DNA of 64,000 nucleotides from Acidimicrobiales bacterium (GTDB lineage: Bacteria > Actinomycetota > Acidimicrobiia > Acidimicrobiales > RAAP-2), in NCBI GenBank assembly GCA_025351385.1, contig JANXWA010000028.1, positions 51,583 to 115,582 on the forward strand, written 5' to 3'. The position numbers and the translations under genes are program-made. The notes under the pieces were generated by a model. The model was not told where the DNA came from, searched no databases, and saw nothing but the letters and a program-made list of their open reading frames with translations. Positions 7,935 through 19,651 of this stretch are shown one piece after another (the stretch's first letter is position 1; each line of letters starts with the position of its first letter).

Positions 7935-9093
7935 CGAGACCATGATTAGCGACGTCGCACCGGCCGAGGTCAAGGCCCCGGGACACTTCGGGCGCCTCTA
8001 CCAAGGCCTCACCACGATCGACTTCGTCGGACGCAAGAGGACCTGGTTCACCATCTCGGTGATCATCATCGTCATCGGGCTCGGCTCACTCGCGATCCGG
8101 GGCTTCAACCTCGGCATCGACTTCAAGGGCGGCAGCTCGTGGGAGGTGCTGGCCCCGCACACGTCGATCCAGGCGGTGACGACCGCGGTCAACAACGCCG
8201 GGCTCTCCAACCCGATCGTCGAGAAGCTCGGCAGCGAGACCTACCAGGTCAGCGCCGACTTGAACGCGCTCTCGGCGTCGGCGCAGCTGGACCTGACCAA
8301 CAAGGTCGTCGACGCGATGGCCAAGGTCGCCGGTAAGAACGTCAACCAGGTCTCCACGAGCGCCGTCGGGCCGACCTGGGGCGGCCAGATCACCAACCGG
8401 GCCCTCGAGGCCCTGATCGTCTTCTTCATCGCGGTCGTGGCGTACATCAGCATCCGCTTCGAGCCCAAGATGGCGCTCGCCGCCTTCATCGCGATGGTCC
8501 ACGACCTCCTCGTCACGGTCGGCGTGTACTCGCTCTTCGGCTTCCAGATCACGCCAGACACCGTCATCGCGATCCTGACGATCCTCGGTTACTCCCTCTA
8601 CGACACCGTCGTCGTGTTCGACCGAGTGCGTGACAACACCGGCACGGTGCTGAAGAGCGGCGACATGAGCTACGGCGACATGGTCAACCTCTCGATGAAC
8701 CAGACGCTGGCCCGCTCGATCAACACCTCGCTGGTGGCGATCCTGCCGGTCTTCTCCGTGCTCGCCGTCGGCGCCTACATCCTCGGCGCGACGACCCTGC
8801 AGAACTACGGTCTGGCGCTCTTTGTCGGGCTGATGAGCGGGGCCTACTCGTCGATCTTCATCGCCAGCCCGCTACTCGCGGTGATGAAAGAGCGCGAGCC
8901 CCGTTTCCGCGAGTTGGCCCTGCGCGCCGCCGCCCGCGGTGACCACGCCGTGTTGAGCGCGAACGCCGCCGCGAAGCTGTCGGGCGAGAGCGCGCAACGC
9001 CAGCGCCGCTCGACGGCATCGGGCCAATCGTCCTCGACGTCGGCCACGGGCTACGCCATCCAGGCCCGCGCGCGCAAGCCCAAGAAGCGATAG
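7927..9093 (+). CDS. secF: protein translocase subunit SecF
   Basis: 388 aa partner of SecD. IDFVGRKRTWFTISVIIIVIG is the N-terminal segment (18 of these residues hydrophobic or family-conserved), FNLGIDFKGGSSWEV the LGIDFxGG motif, and AILTILGYSLYDTVVVFDRVRDN the conserved TM4 motif. The start is uncertain: GTG at 7927 overlaps the secD stop, and ATG at 7942 is an alternative 5 codons later. The C-terminal tail after the last membrane helix is long, about 70 residues rich in Ala, Ser, Arg and Lys, and looks disordered. Confidence 0.95.
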   Translation: MSDETMISDVAPAEVKAPGHFGRLYQGLTTIDFVGRKRTWFTISVIIIVIGLGSLAIRGFNLGIDFKGGSSWEVLAPHTSIQAVTTAVNNAGLSNPIVEKLGSETYQVSADLNALSASAQLDLTNKVVDAMAKVAGKNVNQVSTSAVGPTWGGQITNRALEALIVFFIAVVAYISIRFEPKMALAAFIAMVHDLLVTVGVYSLFGFQITPDTVIAILTILGYSLYDTVVVFDRVRDNTGTVLKSGDMSYGDMVNLSMNQTLARSINTSLVAILPVFSVLAVGAYILGATTLQNYGLALFVGLMSGAYSSIFIASPLLAVMKEREPRFRELALRAAARGDHAVLSANAAAKLSGESAQRQRRSTASGQSSSTSATGYAIQARARKPKKR

Positions 9094-9101
9094 TCGACCG
9101 G

Positions 9102-9107
9102 TAGGCT
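9102..9107 (+). promoter_or_regulatory. -10 hexamer of putative leaderless promoter (rel)
   Basis: TAGGCT, 6 bases, then ATG at 9114. The hexamer is identical to that of pdxS. Confidence 0.5.
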
Positions 9108-9113
9108 GACCCC

Positions 9114-11327
9114 ATGGTCAGTCTCACGTCGAGGTCCTCGGCCGATCCCGCACTGATCGGCTCGATCGAGCGTCTCATCGGGCGTTTCCTCGAGCACCAC
9201 GAGCACGGCGACGTCGAGCTGATCCGTCGGGCCGGCCTCGCGGCAATCAACGCCCACGAGGGCCAACTGCGCCGCACCGGCGAGCCCTACGTCACCCACC
9301 CCATCGCCGTGGCGGACATCGCGGCCGACCTCGGCCTCGACGAGGTGACGATCACGGCCGCGCTCTTGCACGACGCCGTGGAGGACACCGGCATCACCAA
9401 GGAGTGGCTGGCCCAGGAGTTCGGCGACCAGGTGTCGGCCGTCGTCGACGGGGTCACCAAGCTCGATCGTCTGGAGTTCGACTCCAAGGAGGAGCAACAG
9501 GCCGCGACCATCCGCAAGATGTTCATCGCCATGGCCCAGGACTGGCGGGTGCTGCTCATCAAGTTGGCCGACCGGCTGCACAACATGCGCACCATCTCGG
9601 TCATGCCCATGGCGCGTCAGCGCTCCATCGCCCAAGAGACCCTCGACGTCTACGCGCCGTTGGCTCACCGCCTCGGTGTCCAGCAGGTCAAGTGGCAGCT
9701 CGAGGACCTCAGTTTCGCCACGCTGCACCCCAAGCGCTACGCCGAGATCGAGCAGATGGTCGCCGCGCGCCAGCCCGAGCGCGAGGCCTACCTCGGCGAG
9801 GTCATGACCACGCTCTCGGCCAAGCTCGACGAGTTCGGCATCAAGGCCGAGGTGCGCGGACGGCCGAAGCACCTCTGGAGCATCTACGAGAAGATGGTGA
9901 TCGGCGGGAAGGAGTTCGACGACATCTTCGACCTGGTGGGGCTGAGGGTCATCGTCGACGAGGACCGCGACTGCTGGGCGGTGCTGGGCGCCATCCACGC
10001 GCTCTGGTCCCCGGTCCAGGGCCGCTTCAAGGACTTCATCAACTCGCCCAAGTTCAACCTCTACCAGTCCCTGCACACGACGGTCATCGGTCCGCGGGGC
10101 AAGTCGGTCGAAGTCCAGGTGCGCACCTACGAGATGCACCGGCGCGCCGAGTTCGGCGTCGCGGCGCACTGGGGTTACAAGGAGAACGCCTCCAACAAGG
10201 AGGTCGCCTGGATGCAGCGCCTCGTCGACGTGGAAGAGGAGGAGAACGACCCGATCGCCTTCCTCGAGGCGCTGAAGCTGGACCTCGGCCAGGACGAGGT
10301 CTACGTCTTCACCCCCAAGGGCCGGGTCATCCCGCTGATCGAGGGGGCGACCACCATCGACTTCGCCTACGCCGTGCACACCGAGGTCGGCCACCACTGC
10401 GTGGGGGCCAAGGTGAACGGACGGCTGGTGCCGCTCGACACGGTGCTGCGCTCGGCCGACGTCGTGGAGATCGTGACCTCCAAGAGCGAGGCCGCGGGGC
10501 CGTCGCGCGACTGGCTGGCGATCGCGCAGTCCTCGAGGGCCAAGTCCAAGATCCGCCAGTGGTTCCAGCGCGAGCGACGCGACGACGCCATCGAGGGCGG
10601 TCGCGAGGAGCTCACCAAGGCCCTTCGTCGCGAGGGGCTGCCCATCGCCACCTCGCTCTCCTCGAGCGCGCTCGACGCGGTCATCGCCGCGATGAACCTC
10701 GAGGACCTCGACGCGCTGTTCATGGCCATCGACTCGGGCCAGATCTCGGCCCACGCGGTCGTCCAGCGGCTCGACCGCGAGTTGCGCGGGGGCGGCGACG
10801 CCGAGCAGATGCCCACGACCGTCACCAAGATGCCGCGCTCGAACCGCACGACGCGGCGCTCGGCCGGCGTCTACGTCGAGGGCCTCGACGACGTCATGAT
10901 CCACCTGGCGCGGTGCTGCTCTCCGGTCCCGGGCGACAGCATCATGGGCTTCATCACCCAGGGCCGGGGGGTCTCGGTGCACCGCGACGACTGCTCGAAC
11001 GCGGTGGCCCTCGCGCAACGCCTCGGCGAGCGGATCATCGACGTCGAGTGGGACGGCTCGGTGAGCGGCCAGTACCGCGCGGTCCTCGAGGTGATGGCCT
11101 TCGACCGCTCGAGGCTGCTGCTCGACGTCTCCAAGGTCGTCGCCGAGTACCACCTGAACATCATCTCGTCGAGCTCGTCGACGTCGGGGTCACGGATCGT
11201 GCGGATGGTCTTCGACGTCGAGCTCGCCGACCCCACGCACCTCAGTAGTCTCTTGGCAGCCCTCAAGGGGGTTGACGGGGTGTTCGACGCCTTCCGCCAG
11301 CTCCCCGGACAGAACAAGACCTCATGA
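9114..11327 (+). CDS. rel: bifunctional (p)ppGpp synthetase/hydrolase Rel
   Basis: 737 aa, long form. It makes and breaks the stringent-response alarmone. Order of domains: HD hydrolase (ALLHDAVEDTGITKE, then LADRLHNMRT) in the first 200 residues; synthetase (RGRPKHLWSIYEKM, then FNLYQSLHTTVIGPRG) at about 240-380; TGS (VYVFTPKGRVIPLIEGATTI) near 400; and a C-terminal zinc-finger/ACT region (IHLARCCSPVPGDSIMGF, then RLLLDVSKVVAEY). The substrate loop carries RFKD, the form found in bifunctional Rel enzymes. It starts its own transcription unit and overlaps hisS by 4 bases, so stringent control and tRNA charging are co-transcribed. Confidence 0.96.
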   Translation: MVSLTSRSSADPALIGSIERLIGRFLEHHEHGDVELIRRAGLAAINAHEGQLRRTGEPYVTHPIAVADIAADLGLDEVTITAALLHDAVEDTGITKEWLAQEFGDQVSAVVDGVTKLDRLEFDSKEEQQAATIRKMFIAMAQDWRVLLIKLADRLHNMRTISVMPMARQRSIAQETLDVYAPLAHRLGVQQVKWQLEDLSFATLHPKRYAEIEQMVAARQPEREAYLGEVMTTLSAKLDEFGIKAEVRGRPKHLWSIYEKMVIGGKEFDDIFDLVGLRVIVDEDRDCWAVLGAIHALWSPVQGRFKDFINSPKFNLYQSLHTTVIGPRGKSVEVQVRTYEMHRRAEFGVAAHWGYKENASNKEVAWMQRLVDVEEEENDPIAFLEALKLDLGQDEVYVFTPKGRVIPLIEGATTIDFAYAVHTEVGHHCVGAKVNGRLVPLDTVLRSADVVEIVTSKSEAAGPSRDWLAIAQSSRAKSKIRQWFQRERRDDAIEGGREELTKALRREGLPIATSLSSSALDAVIAAMNLEDLDALFMAIDSGQISAHAVVQRLDRELRGGGDAEQMPTTVTKMPRSNRTTRRSAGVYVEGLDDVMIHLARCCSPVPGDSIMGFITQGRGVSVHRDDCSNAVALAQRLGERIIDVEWDGSVSGQYRAVLEVMAFDRSRLLLDVSKVVAEYHLNIISSSSSTSGSRIVRMVFDVELADPTHLSSLLAALKGVDGVFDAFRQLPGQNKTS

Positions 11328-12610
11328 GCGATCCAGTCACCACCTTCAAGGCCCCCATCGGGACCCACGACGTCCTCGGCCCGGCGTCGGCCCAGTGGGA
11401 GGGGCTCGTGGCGACCTTCGCCCAGTTCGCCTTTCGCTACGACTTCGAGCTGTGCATCACCCCGATGTTCGAGGACGTCGGGGTCTTCAATCGTGGCATC
11501 GGCGAGCACAGCGAGGTGGCGAAGAAGGAGATGTACGTCTTCGCTGACCGCTCGCAGCGACACTACGCGCTACGCCCCGAAGGCACCGCTCCGGTGGTGC
11601 GCGCCTTCGTTCAGCACCACCCGACCGTCCCGTGGAAGGCGTGGTACGTCACGCCGGCCTTCCGCTACGAGCGGCCCCAGGCCGGCCGGTACCGCCAGCA
11701 CCACCAGTTGGGCGTCGAGGTGCTCGGCACGGACGATCCGGCCGTCGACGTCGAGGTCATCTCGCTCGCGCAGCGCTTCTACGAGGCGATTGGACTGCGA
11801 CGGTTCCGTCTGCTGGTGAACTCGATGGGCCACGACGTGTGTCGCAGCGCCTACGTGGAGAAGCTGCGTCGACACCTCCTCGCGAACGTCCCGGGTCTGT
11901 GCGTCGACCACCGCGACGTCTGGCACGAGAACCCCCTGCGGGTGCTCGACTGCAAGAAGCGCAGCTGCATCGCGGTCACCGAGCAGGGGCCGATGCTGAT
12001 CGACCACATCTGCGCCGACTGCCGGGACCACTTCGACCGAGTCGTCGCGGGGCTCCTCTCGATCGGCATCCCCAGCACAATCAACCCGCGTTTGGTGCGC
12101 GGTTTCGACTACTACACACGCACGACGTTCGAATTCGTCTCGGACGCGCTCGACGGCGCCCAGAACGCCATCGGTGGGGGAGGGCGCTACGACCGGCTCG
12201 CCGAGCAGCTCGGCGGCAAGCCTACGAGCGGCATCGGATTTGGCAGCGGCATCGAGCGGCTCCTGCTCGCGCGCGACGCCGAGGACGTCCAGCCGCGCGA
12301 CCTCATCAACCGCACGCTCGACCTGTTCGTCATCGACACGACGGACCTCGACGTGGCGACCGAGCTGGTCGACGAGCTGCGCTCGGCCGGCTTCGCGACC
12401 GGGCGCTCCTACGACCGGCGCTCGATGAAGGCCCAGATGAAGGTCGCCGACAAGTCCGGCGCCCGCCTCGCGCTGCTCGTCGGTCCCCTGGAGGACGCCG
12501 CCGGCGAGGTTACGATTAGGGACCTGCGAAGCGCTGACTTCGAGCAACGCCAGCGCACGGTGGCCCGAGGCGACCTCGCGCTCGAGGTCTCGAAGCTACT
12601 GAACGATTGA
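11324..12610 (+). CDS. hisS: histidyl-tRNA synthetase
   Basis: 428 aa class II synthetase that charges tRNA-His. KAPIGTHDVLGP is motif-1 proximal, EMYVFADRSQRHYALRPEGT and TPAFRYERPQAGRYRQHHQLG cover motif 2, LVRGFDYYTRTTFE is the second His-specific motif, and GGGGRYDRLAEQLGG with GSGIERLLLA covers motif 3. The C-terminal anticodon domain starts near LFVIDTTDLD. The ATG overlaps the rel stop. Chain length and motifs are ordinary; aspS follows within 10 bases. Confidence 0.96.
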   Translation: MSDPVTTFKAPIGTHDVLGPASAQWEGLVATFAQFAFRYDFELCITPMFEDVGVFNRGIGEHSEVAKKEMYVFADRSQRHYALRPEGTAPVVRAFVQHHPTVPWKAWYVTPAFRYERPQAGRYRQHHQLGVEVLGTDDPAVDVEVISLAQRFYEAIGLRRFRLLVNSMGHDVCRSAYVEKLRRHLLANVPGLCVDHRDVWHENPLRVLDCKKRSCIAVTEQGPMLIDHICADCRDHFDRVVAGLLSIGIPSTINPRLVRGFDYYTRTTFEFVSDALDGAQNAIGGGGRYDRLAEQLGGKPTSGIGFGSGIERLLLARDAEDVQPRDLINRTLDLFVIDTTDLDVATELVDELRSAGFATGRSYDRRSMKAQMKVADKSGARLALLVGPLEDAAGEVTIRDLRSADFEQRQRTVARGDLALEVSKLLND

Positions 12611-12617
12611 AGTGACC

Positions 12618-14354
12618 ATGACGAACCACGAAGCCACGAGCCTGCGCGACCTGTTGTGCGCCTCGATCGACGAGTCCCACGTGGGACGCTCGATCAGCGT
12701 CTGCGGCTGGGTCGCCAAGCGGCGCGAGCACGGCGAGCACCTCGCCTTCCTCGACATCCGCGATCGCTCGGGTCTCGTGCAGGCCGTCGTCGAGGGATCG
12801 GTCGACGTGCGCAGCGAGTACGTCGTGCGCGTCACCGGCACGGTCACGCACCGTCCCGAGGGCACCGTCAACGACCGGTTGGCCACCGGACGCGTGGAGC
12901 TGACCGACTGCGTGGTCGAGGTCCTCTCGGCCGCCGAACCGCCGCCGTTCCAGCTCGACGACCGCCTCGAGATCGACGAGCAGGTCCGGCTGCGCTACCG
13001 CTACCTCGACCTGCGCCGCGAGCAGATGCAGCACAACCTGCGCCTGCGCGCGGTCGTGAACTCGGCGCTGCGCCGGGCCATGGACGACCAGGGTTTCTGC
13101 GAGGTCGAGACCCCCCTGCTCTGGGCACCGACGCCCGAGGGGGCTCGCGAGTTCGTGGTCCCCTCACGACTGCACCCCGGCGAGTTCTACGTCCTGCCCC
13201 AGAGCCCCCAGATCGCCAAGCAGCTCCTGATGGTGGGCGGCTTCGACCGGTACTACCAGATCGCACGGTGCCTGCGTGACGAGGACCTGCGGGCCGACCG
13301 CCAGTTCGAGTTCACGCAGCTAGACCTCGAGGCGAGCTTCGTCACGCAAGACGACGTCCTCGGATTCGTGTCGCGCGCCGTGCTCGACGCCGCCGAGGCC
13401 GCGACCGGCGTGCGTCCCGACGCCATCCCCTCGATGACCTGGGCGCAGGCCCTTGACCACTACGGCACCGACAAGCCCGACCTGCGCTTCGCCATGACCC
13501 TCCAGGACCTCTCGGAGGTCTTCGCCGCCACCGGGGTGAAGGCCTTCTCGGCGGCGACCGTGAAGGCGCTGCGCGTGCCCGCCGGCGCGAGCCTCACGCG
13601 CAGTCGCCTCGACCAGCTGACCGAGCAGGCCAAGTCCCTCGGCGCGAAGGGCCTCGCGTGGTTCCGTATCACCGAAGAGGGTCTCGACTCGCCGCTCGCG
13701 CGGTTCCTCAACGAGACCGAGGCCGCCGCCATCGGCGCCGTCGACGGCGCGCAGGTCGGCGACCTCGTCTTTTGCGTCGCCGACGAGTACGCGCTGGCCT
13801 GCAAGGTTCTCGGGGCGCTGCGCGTCGAACTGGGATCGCTGCCCGTCGGCGAGGGGCCTCACGTCTACGTCTGGGTCACCGAGTTCCCGATGTTCGAGGG
13901 CGTCGACGAGGACGGCAACCTCCAGGCGGCCCACCACCCGTTTACCATGCCCCACCCCGACGACCTCGGTCTCATCGAGACCGATCCGCTGGCGGTCCGC
14001 TCCCAGGCCTACGACCTCGTGTTGAACGGCTGGGAGCTCGGAAGCGGCTCGGTGCGGATCCACCGCACCGACGTCCAGAGCCGGATCTTCACCGCGCTCG
14101 GGATCAGTGACGCCGAGGCGGAGAGCCGGTTCGGCTTCCTGCTCGGCGCCTTTCGCTACGGCGCACCGCCCCACGCGGGCTTCGCCTTCGGCATCGACCG
14201 GTTGGTGGCGATCTTCGCGGGCGAGGAGAACATCCGCGAGGTCATCGCCTACCCCAAGACCCAGTCCGGCGCCGACCTCATGACGGGCGCACCCAAGGGC
14301 ATCACCGAGCGCCAGCTCCGCGACCTGCGGATCACGTCGGCGCCGAAGGGCTAG
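12618..14354 (+). CDS. aspS: aspartyl-tRNA synthetase
   Basis: About 578 aa, bacterial-type AspRS. An N-terminal OB-fold anticodon domain (VGRSISVCGWVAKRREHG) is followed by class II motif 1-2 (RYRYLDLRR, QSPQIAKQLLMVGGFDRYYQ, CLRDEDLRADRQFEFTQLD), the bacterial insertion domain at about 280-410, and motif 3 (GFAFGIDRLVAIFAGEENIR). I use the ATG at 12618; a GTG two codons earlier is also possible. Whether it is discriminating or also charges tRNA-Asn cannot be decided here; no gatCAB genes lie in the window. Confidence 0.96.
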   Translation: MTNHEATSLRDLLCASIDESHVGRSISVCGWVAKRREHGEHLAFLDIRDRSGLVQAVVEGSVDVRSEYVVRVTGTVTHRPEGTVNDRLATGRVELTDCVVEVLSAAEPPPFQLDDRLEIDEQVRLRYRYLDLRREQMQHNLRLRAVVNSALRRAMDDQGFCEVETPLLWAPTPEGAREFVVPSRLHPGEFYVLPQSPQIAKQLLMVGGFDRYYQIARCLRDEDLRADRQFEFTQLDLEASFVTQDDVLGFVSRAVLDAAEAATGVRPDAIPSMTWAQALDHYGTDKPDLRFAMTLQDLSEVFAATGVKAFSAATVKALRVPAGASLTRSRLDQLTEQAKSLGAKGLAWFRITEEGLDSPLARFLNETEAAAIGAVDGAQVGDLVFCVADEYALACKVLGALRVELGSLPVGEGPHVYVWVTEFPMFEGVDEDGNLQAAHHPFTMPHPDDLGLIETDPLAVRSQAYDLVLNGWELGSGSVRIHRTDVQSRIFTALGISDAEAESRFGFLLGAFRYGAPPHAGFAFGIDRLVAIFAGEENIREVIAYPKTQSGADLMTGAPKGITERQLRDLRITSAPKG

Positions 14355-14356
14355 CC

Positions 14357-15679
14357 ACGTCACTCTTCGACGACGCCGTCGCCCAGCGCCTGCGTCAGGC
14401 GGCCCCGCTGGCCGACCTGCTGCGCCCGAGGACCCTCGACGAGCTCGTGGGCCAGGACCACCTCGTCGGGCCCGACGGGCCGCTGCGCCGTTTCGTCGAG
14501 GCCCACCAGCTCTCCTCGATGATCCTCTGGGGTCCGGCCGGCACCGGCAAGACGACGCTCGCGCGGATCATCGCGACCGCCGCCGGCTACGCCACCGAGA
14601 GCCTGTCGGCCGTGACCAGTGGCGTGAAGGACGTGCGCGAGGCGCTGGTGCGCGCCACCGAGCGCCTGGGCGAGCATGACCAGCGCACGGTGTTATTCAT
14701 CGACGAAGTCCACCGGTTCAACAAGTCCCAACAGGACCTCTTGCTCCCGGCGACCGAGACCGGCCAAGTGGTGCTGATCGGGGCCACGACCGAGAACCCC
14801 TACTTCGAGGTGAACGCCGCCCTGATGAGCCGCTCGACGCTGTGGCGGCTGCGCAGCCTCGCCGCGAGCGACCTCGCGGTCCTCGTGCGCCGCGGCCTCG
14901 AGTTGCGCGGTGCCGCGATCACCGACGAGGCCCTCGAGGCGGTCACCTCGTCGGCCGACGGCGACGCCCGAGTGGCCCTCACGACGCTCGACACCGCCAT
15001 CATCCTCGCGCGCGCCAACGGCCCCGACAACAACCTGGTGGACGTTGCCCACGTCGCCCAGGCCCGCGACGGACGCCTCTACCACCAGTCGCGCGACACG
15101 CACTTCGACCAGATCAGCGCCTTCATCAAGTCGGTGCGCGGTTCGGACCCCGACGGCGCGCTCTACTGGCTGGTCACGATGCTCGAGGCCGGCGAGAGCC
15201 CCCGATTCCTGGCGCGTCGGCTCGTCATCCTCGCCTCCGAGGACATCGGCCTCGCCGACCCGATGGGCCTCGTGCTGGCCGACGCCGCCGCGCGCACCGT
15301 CGAGTTCATTGGACTGCCCGAGGGTCGGCTCACCCTGGCGCACGCGACCATCACGCTGTCGCTCATGCCCAAGAGCAACTCGGTCACCCGCGCGCTCGGC
15401 GCCGTCACGCGCGCGGTGCAGGCCGGCGGGGGCGAGGTGCCCGACCACCTGCGTGGCTCGAACTATCGCGGCGCCGAGGAGCAGGGATTCGGCACCGGCT
15501 ACCAGTACCCCCACGACCACCCGGGCGGCTGGGTCGCCCAGCAGTACCTGCCCGACTCGCTCGTCGGCTCGGCCTTCTACGACCCAACCGACTTCGGACG
15601 CGAGCGCGCCCTCGTCGAGCAGTGGCGCGCCACGATGGGCCTCGACGACCGACCCAAACCGGCCCCGACGGTAGAGTGA
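14357..15679 (+). CDS. replication-associated recombination ATPase RarA/MgsA (start unclear)
   Basis: AAA+ ATPase of the RarA/MgsA/WRNIP1 family, acting at stalled forks with clamp-loader-like folds. Walker A is GPAGTGKTTLARII, Walker B VLFIDEVHRFNKSQQD, sensor LIGATTENPYFEVN, and the C-terminal tetramerisation domain contains EDIGLADPMGL and YRGAEEQGFGTGYQYPHDH. The first ordinary start codon, GTG 14447, lies inside the conserved motif LRPRTLDELVGQDHL and would remove it. The homologous reading (SLFDDAVAQRL onward) is open right back to an ACG at 14357, two bases after the aspS stop. I give 14357 as the most likely N-terminus on homology, but the codon is non-standard. Confidence 0.88.
   Translation, partial: TSLFDDAVAQRLRQAAPLADLLRPRTLDELVGQDHLVGPDGPLRRFVEAHQLSSMILWGPAGTGKTTLARIIATAAGYATESLSAVTSGVKDVREALVRATERLGEHDQRTVLFIDEVHRFNKSQQDLLLPATETGQVVLIGATTENPYFEVNAALMSRSTLWRLRSLAASDLAVLVRRGLELRGAAITDEALEAVTSSADGDARVALTTLDTAIILARANGPDNNLVDVAHVAQARDGRLYHQSRDTHFDQISAFIKSVRGSDPDGALYWLVTMLEAGESPRFLARRLVILASEDIGLADPMGLVLADAAARTVEFIGLPEGRLTLAHATITLSLMPKSNSVTRALGAVTRAVQAGGGEVPDHLRGSNYRGAEEQGFGTGYQYPHDHPGGWVAQQYLPDSLVGSAFYDPTDFGRERALVEQWRATMGLDDRPKPAPTVE
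15672..15677 (+). promoter_or_regulatory. -10 hexamer of putative leaderless promoter (alaS)
   Basis: TAGAGT at the very end of the upstream gene, 7 bases before the alaS GTG at 15685. It helps choose that start over the GTG at 15676, which lies inside the hexamer. Confidence 0.4.
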
Positions 15680-15684
15680 TTGCC

Positions 15685-18234
<2,550 letters not shown>

Positions 18235-18240
18235 GAACCC

Positions 18241-18657
18241 GTGACGCGGATCCTCGGCATCGACCCCGGCACGAGGCGTTGCGGCATCGCCATCACCGAC
18301 TCGGCCCAGCGAATGGCATTCCCCCGCCCGTCACTTGCGAGTGACGATTCACTCCTCATCGCGCTGGCGGCCCTGATCGAAGAGGAGGACGCCGCGAGCG
18401 TCGTCGTCGGTCGACCGGTGGCGCTGTCGGGGAACGTGACGGCCAGCACCCGGTTCGCCGACGACCTGTTCCGCTCGGTCGCCGCCGAGTTCGCCGAGAT
18501 GCCGGTCGTCCAGTGGGACGAGCGTCTCACGACCCTCGAGGCGCAGAAATCGCTCACCCGGGCCGGATTGCGGGCCAAAGACCAGCGAAGTCGCATCGAC
18601 AGCGCGGCCGCGGTCATCATGCTGCAAAACTATCTGGATGCCCTCCTTTCTGACTAG
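18241..18657 (+). CDS. ruvX: RNase H-fold protein RuvX/YqgF
   Basis: 138 aa, typical. YqgF/RuvX is a putative Holliday-junction resolvase related to RuvC and also linked to 16S rRNA 5'-end processing. RILGIDPGTRRCGIAITD carries the first catalytic Asp, VVVGRPVALSGN the next conserved strand, QWDERLTTLEAQKSL the catalytic Glu, and RSRIDSAAAVIMLQNYLD the last Asp. It lies in the alaS-ruvX-mltG-aroE run common in Gram-positives, and overlaps mltG by 20 bases. The start is GTG, 6 bases after the alaS stop. Confidence 0.94.
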   Translation: MTRILGIDPGTRRCGIAITDSAQRMAFPRPSLASDDSLLIALAALIEEEDAASVVVGRPVALSGNVTASTRFADDLFRSVAAEFAEMPVVQWDERLTTLEAQKSLTRAGLRAKDQRSRIDSAAAVIMLQNYLDALLSD

Positions 18658-19651
18658 GCCCCTCGGGCGCGTCCTCGCCGCGGGGGCGGTGCTGATGCTG
18701 GTCGGCGCAGCCTGGTTCGCGCTGCAGGTCGACCCGATCTTCTCCTCGGCCGGCAAGGAGGTCATCGTCACGGTGCACCCCGGCGACTCCATTGCGACCA
18801 TCGCGTCCGCGATGCAGGCCAAGGGCATCATCGCCTCGCCGCTCGCCTTTCGCATTGACGCGCTGGTCTTCGGCGCGCCCGTCGTGCACCCCGGCTCCTA
18901 CGAGATCGCCCAGGGCTCGTCCTTCGGTCACGTGAAGTCCATCCTCGGTTCCCCGCCCAACGTCGTGGTGATCGACGTGGCACCGGGACTGACGCTGCAC
19001 GAGGTCGCCGTCAGCGTGGCCAACAACATGGGCAACGCCTGGGCCGACTCCTTCGCCCGGGCGGCGACGAGCACGGTGACGCAGAGCCCCTTCGCGCGGG
19101 GCCCCTCGCTCGAGGGACTGATCGGGGTGGGCCAGTACATCGTGACGCCGGGCACGACGCCCTCGATGCTGGCCAAGCGCATGGTCGACGGCTTCGTGCG
19201 CGAGGCCGCCTCCGTCGGGCTGACGCCGACGACGACACTCAACGGCCTGAACGCCTACCAGCTCGTGATCGCGACGTCGATCGTCGAGAAGGAGGGCTAC
19301 TACCCGAAGAACATGCCCCGCGTGGCCCGCGTGGTCTTCAACCGGTTGAAGCGCGGTGGCGGCCTGCAGATGGACTCGACCGTGCTCTACTACCTCGGCC
19401 AGGACGGTGGCATCGTCACCCACGCCGACCTTCAGCTCCACACGCCCTACAACACGTACCTCTACCCCGGGTTGACCCCGACGCCGATCTGTGCGGTGTC
19501 GACGATCGCCCTCTCGGCCGTCCTGCACGCGCCGCCGGGGTCGTGGCTCTACTTCACGCTGATCAAGAAGGACGGCACGATGGCCTTCGCCAACACCTTC
19601 GCCGAGCAGCTCGCCAACGAGAAGATCGCCCAGTCGAACGGCATCGGATGA
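18638..19651 (+). CDS. mltG: endolytic murein transglycosylase MltG
   Basis: 337 aa, one N-terminal membrane anchor (about residues 9-30, LGRVLAAGAVLMLVGAAWFAL) and an extracellular YceG domain. MltG cleaves nascent glycan strands inside the chain and so sets strand length; it works next to SEDS/PBP synthases. The LysM-like part contains VHPGDSIATIASAMQAKGI; the catalytic Glu is in ATSIVEKEGYYPKNM; RVVFNRLKRGGGLQMDSTV and TPYNTYLYPGLTP are the substrate-cleft motifs. Actinobacterial versions often have long cytosolic tails; this one has almost none. Confidence 0.94.
   Translation: MPSFLTRPLGRVLAAGAVLMLVGAAWFALQVDPIFSSAGKEVIVTVHPGDSIATIASAMQAKGIIASPLAFRIDALVFGAPVVHPGSYEIAQGSSFGHVKSILGSPPNVVVIDVAPGLTLHEVAVSVANNMGNAWADSFARAATSTVTQSPFARGPSLEGLIGVGQYIVTPGTTPSMLAKRMVDGFVREAASVGLTPTTTLNGLNAYQLVIATSIVEKEGYYPKNMPRVARVVFNRLKRGGGLQMDSTVLYYLGQDGGIVTHADLQLHTPYNTYLYPGLTPTPICAVSTIALSAVLHAPPGSWLYFTLIKKDGTMAFANTFAEQLANEKIAQSNGIG

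Noticed and set aside
9051..11153. 700-codon open frame antisense to rel
   Set aside because: Composition (Arg, Asp, Leu, Val, His repeats) is that of a high-GC antisense shadow; rel itself has full domain evidence.
14842..15684. 281-codon extension upstream of alaS in the same frame
   Set aside because: Runs through mgsA and is mostly Arg, Pro and Gly; AlaRS homology starts only at 15685.
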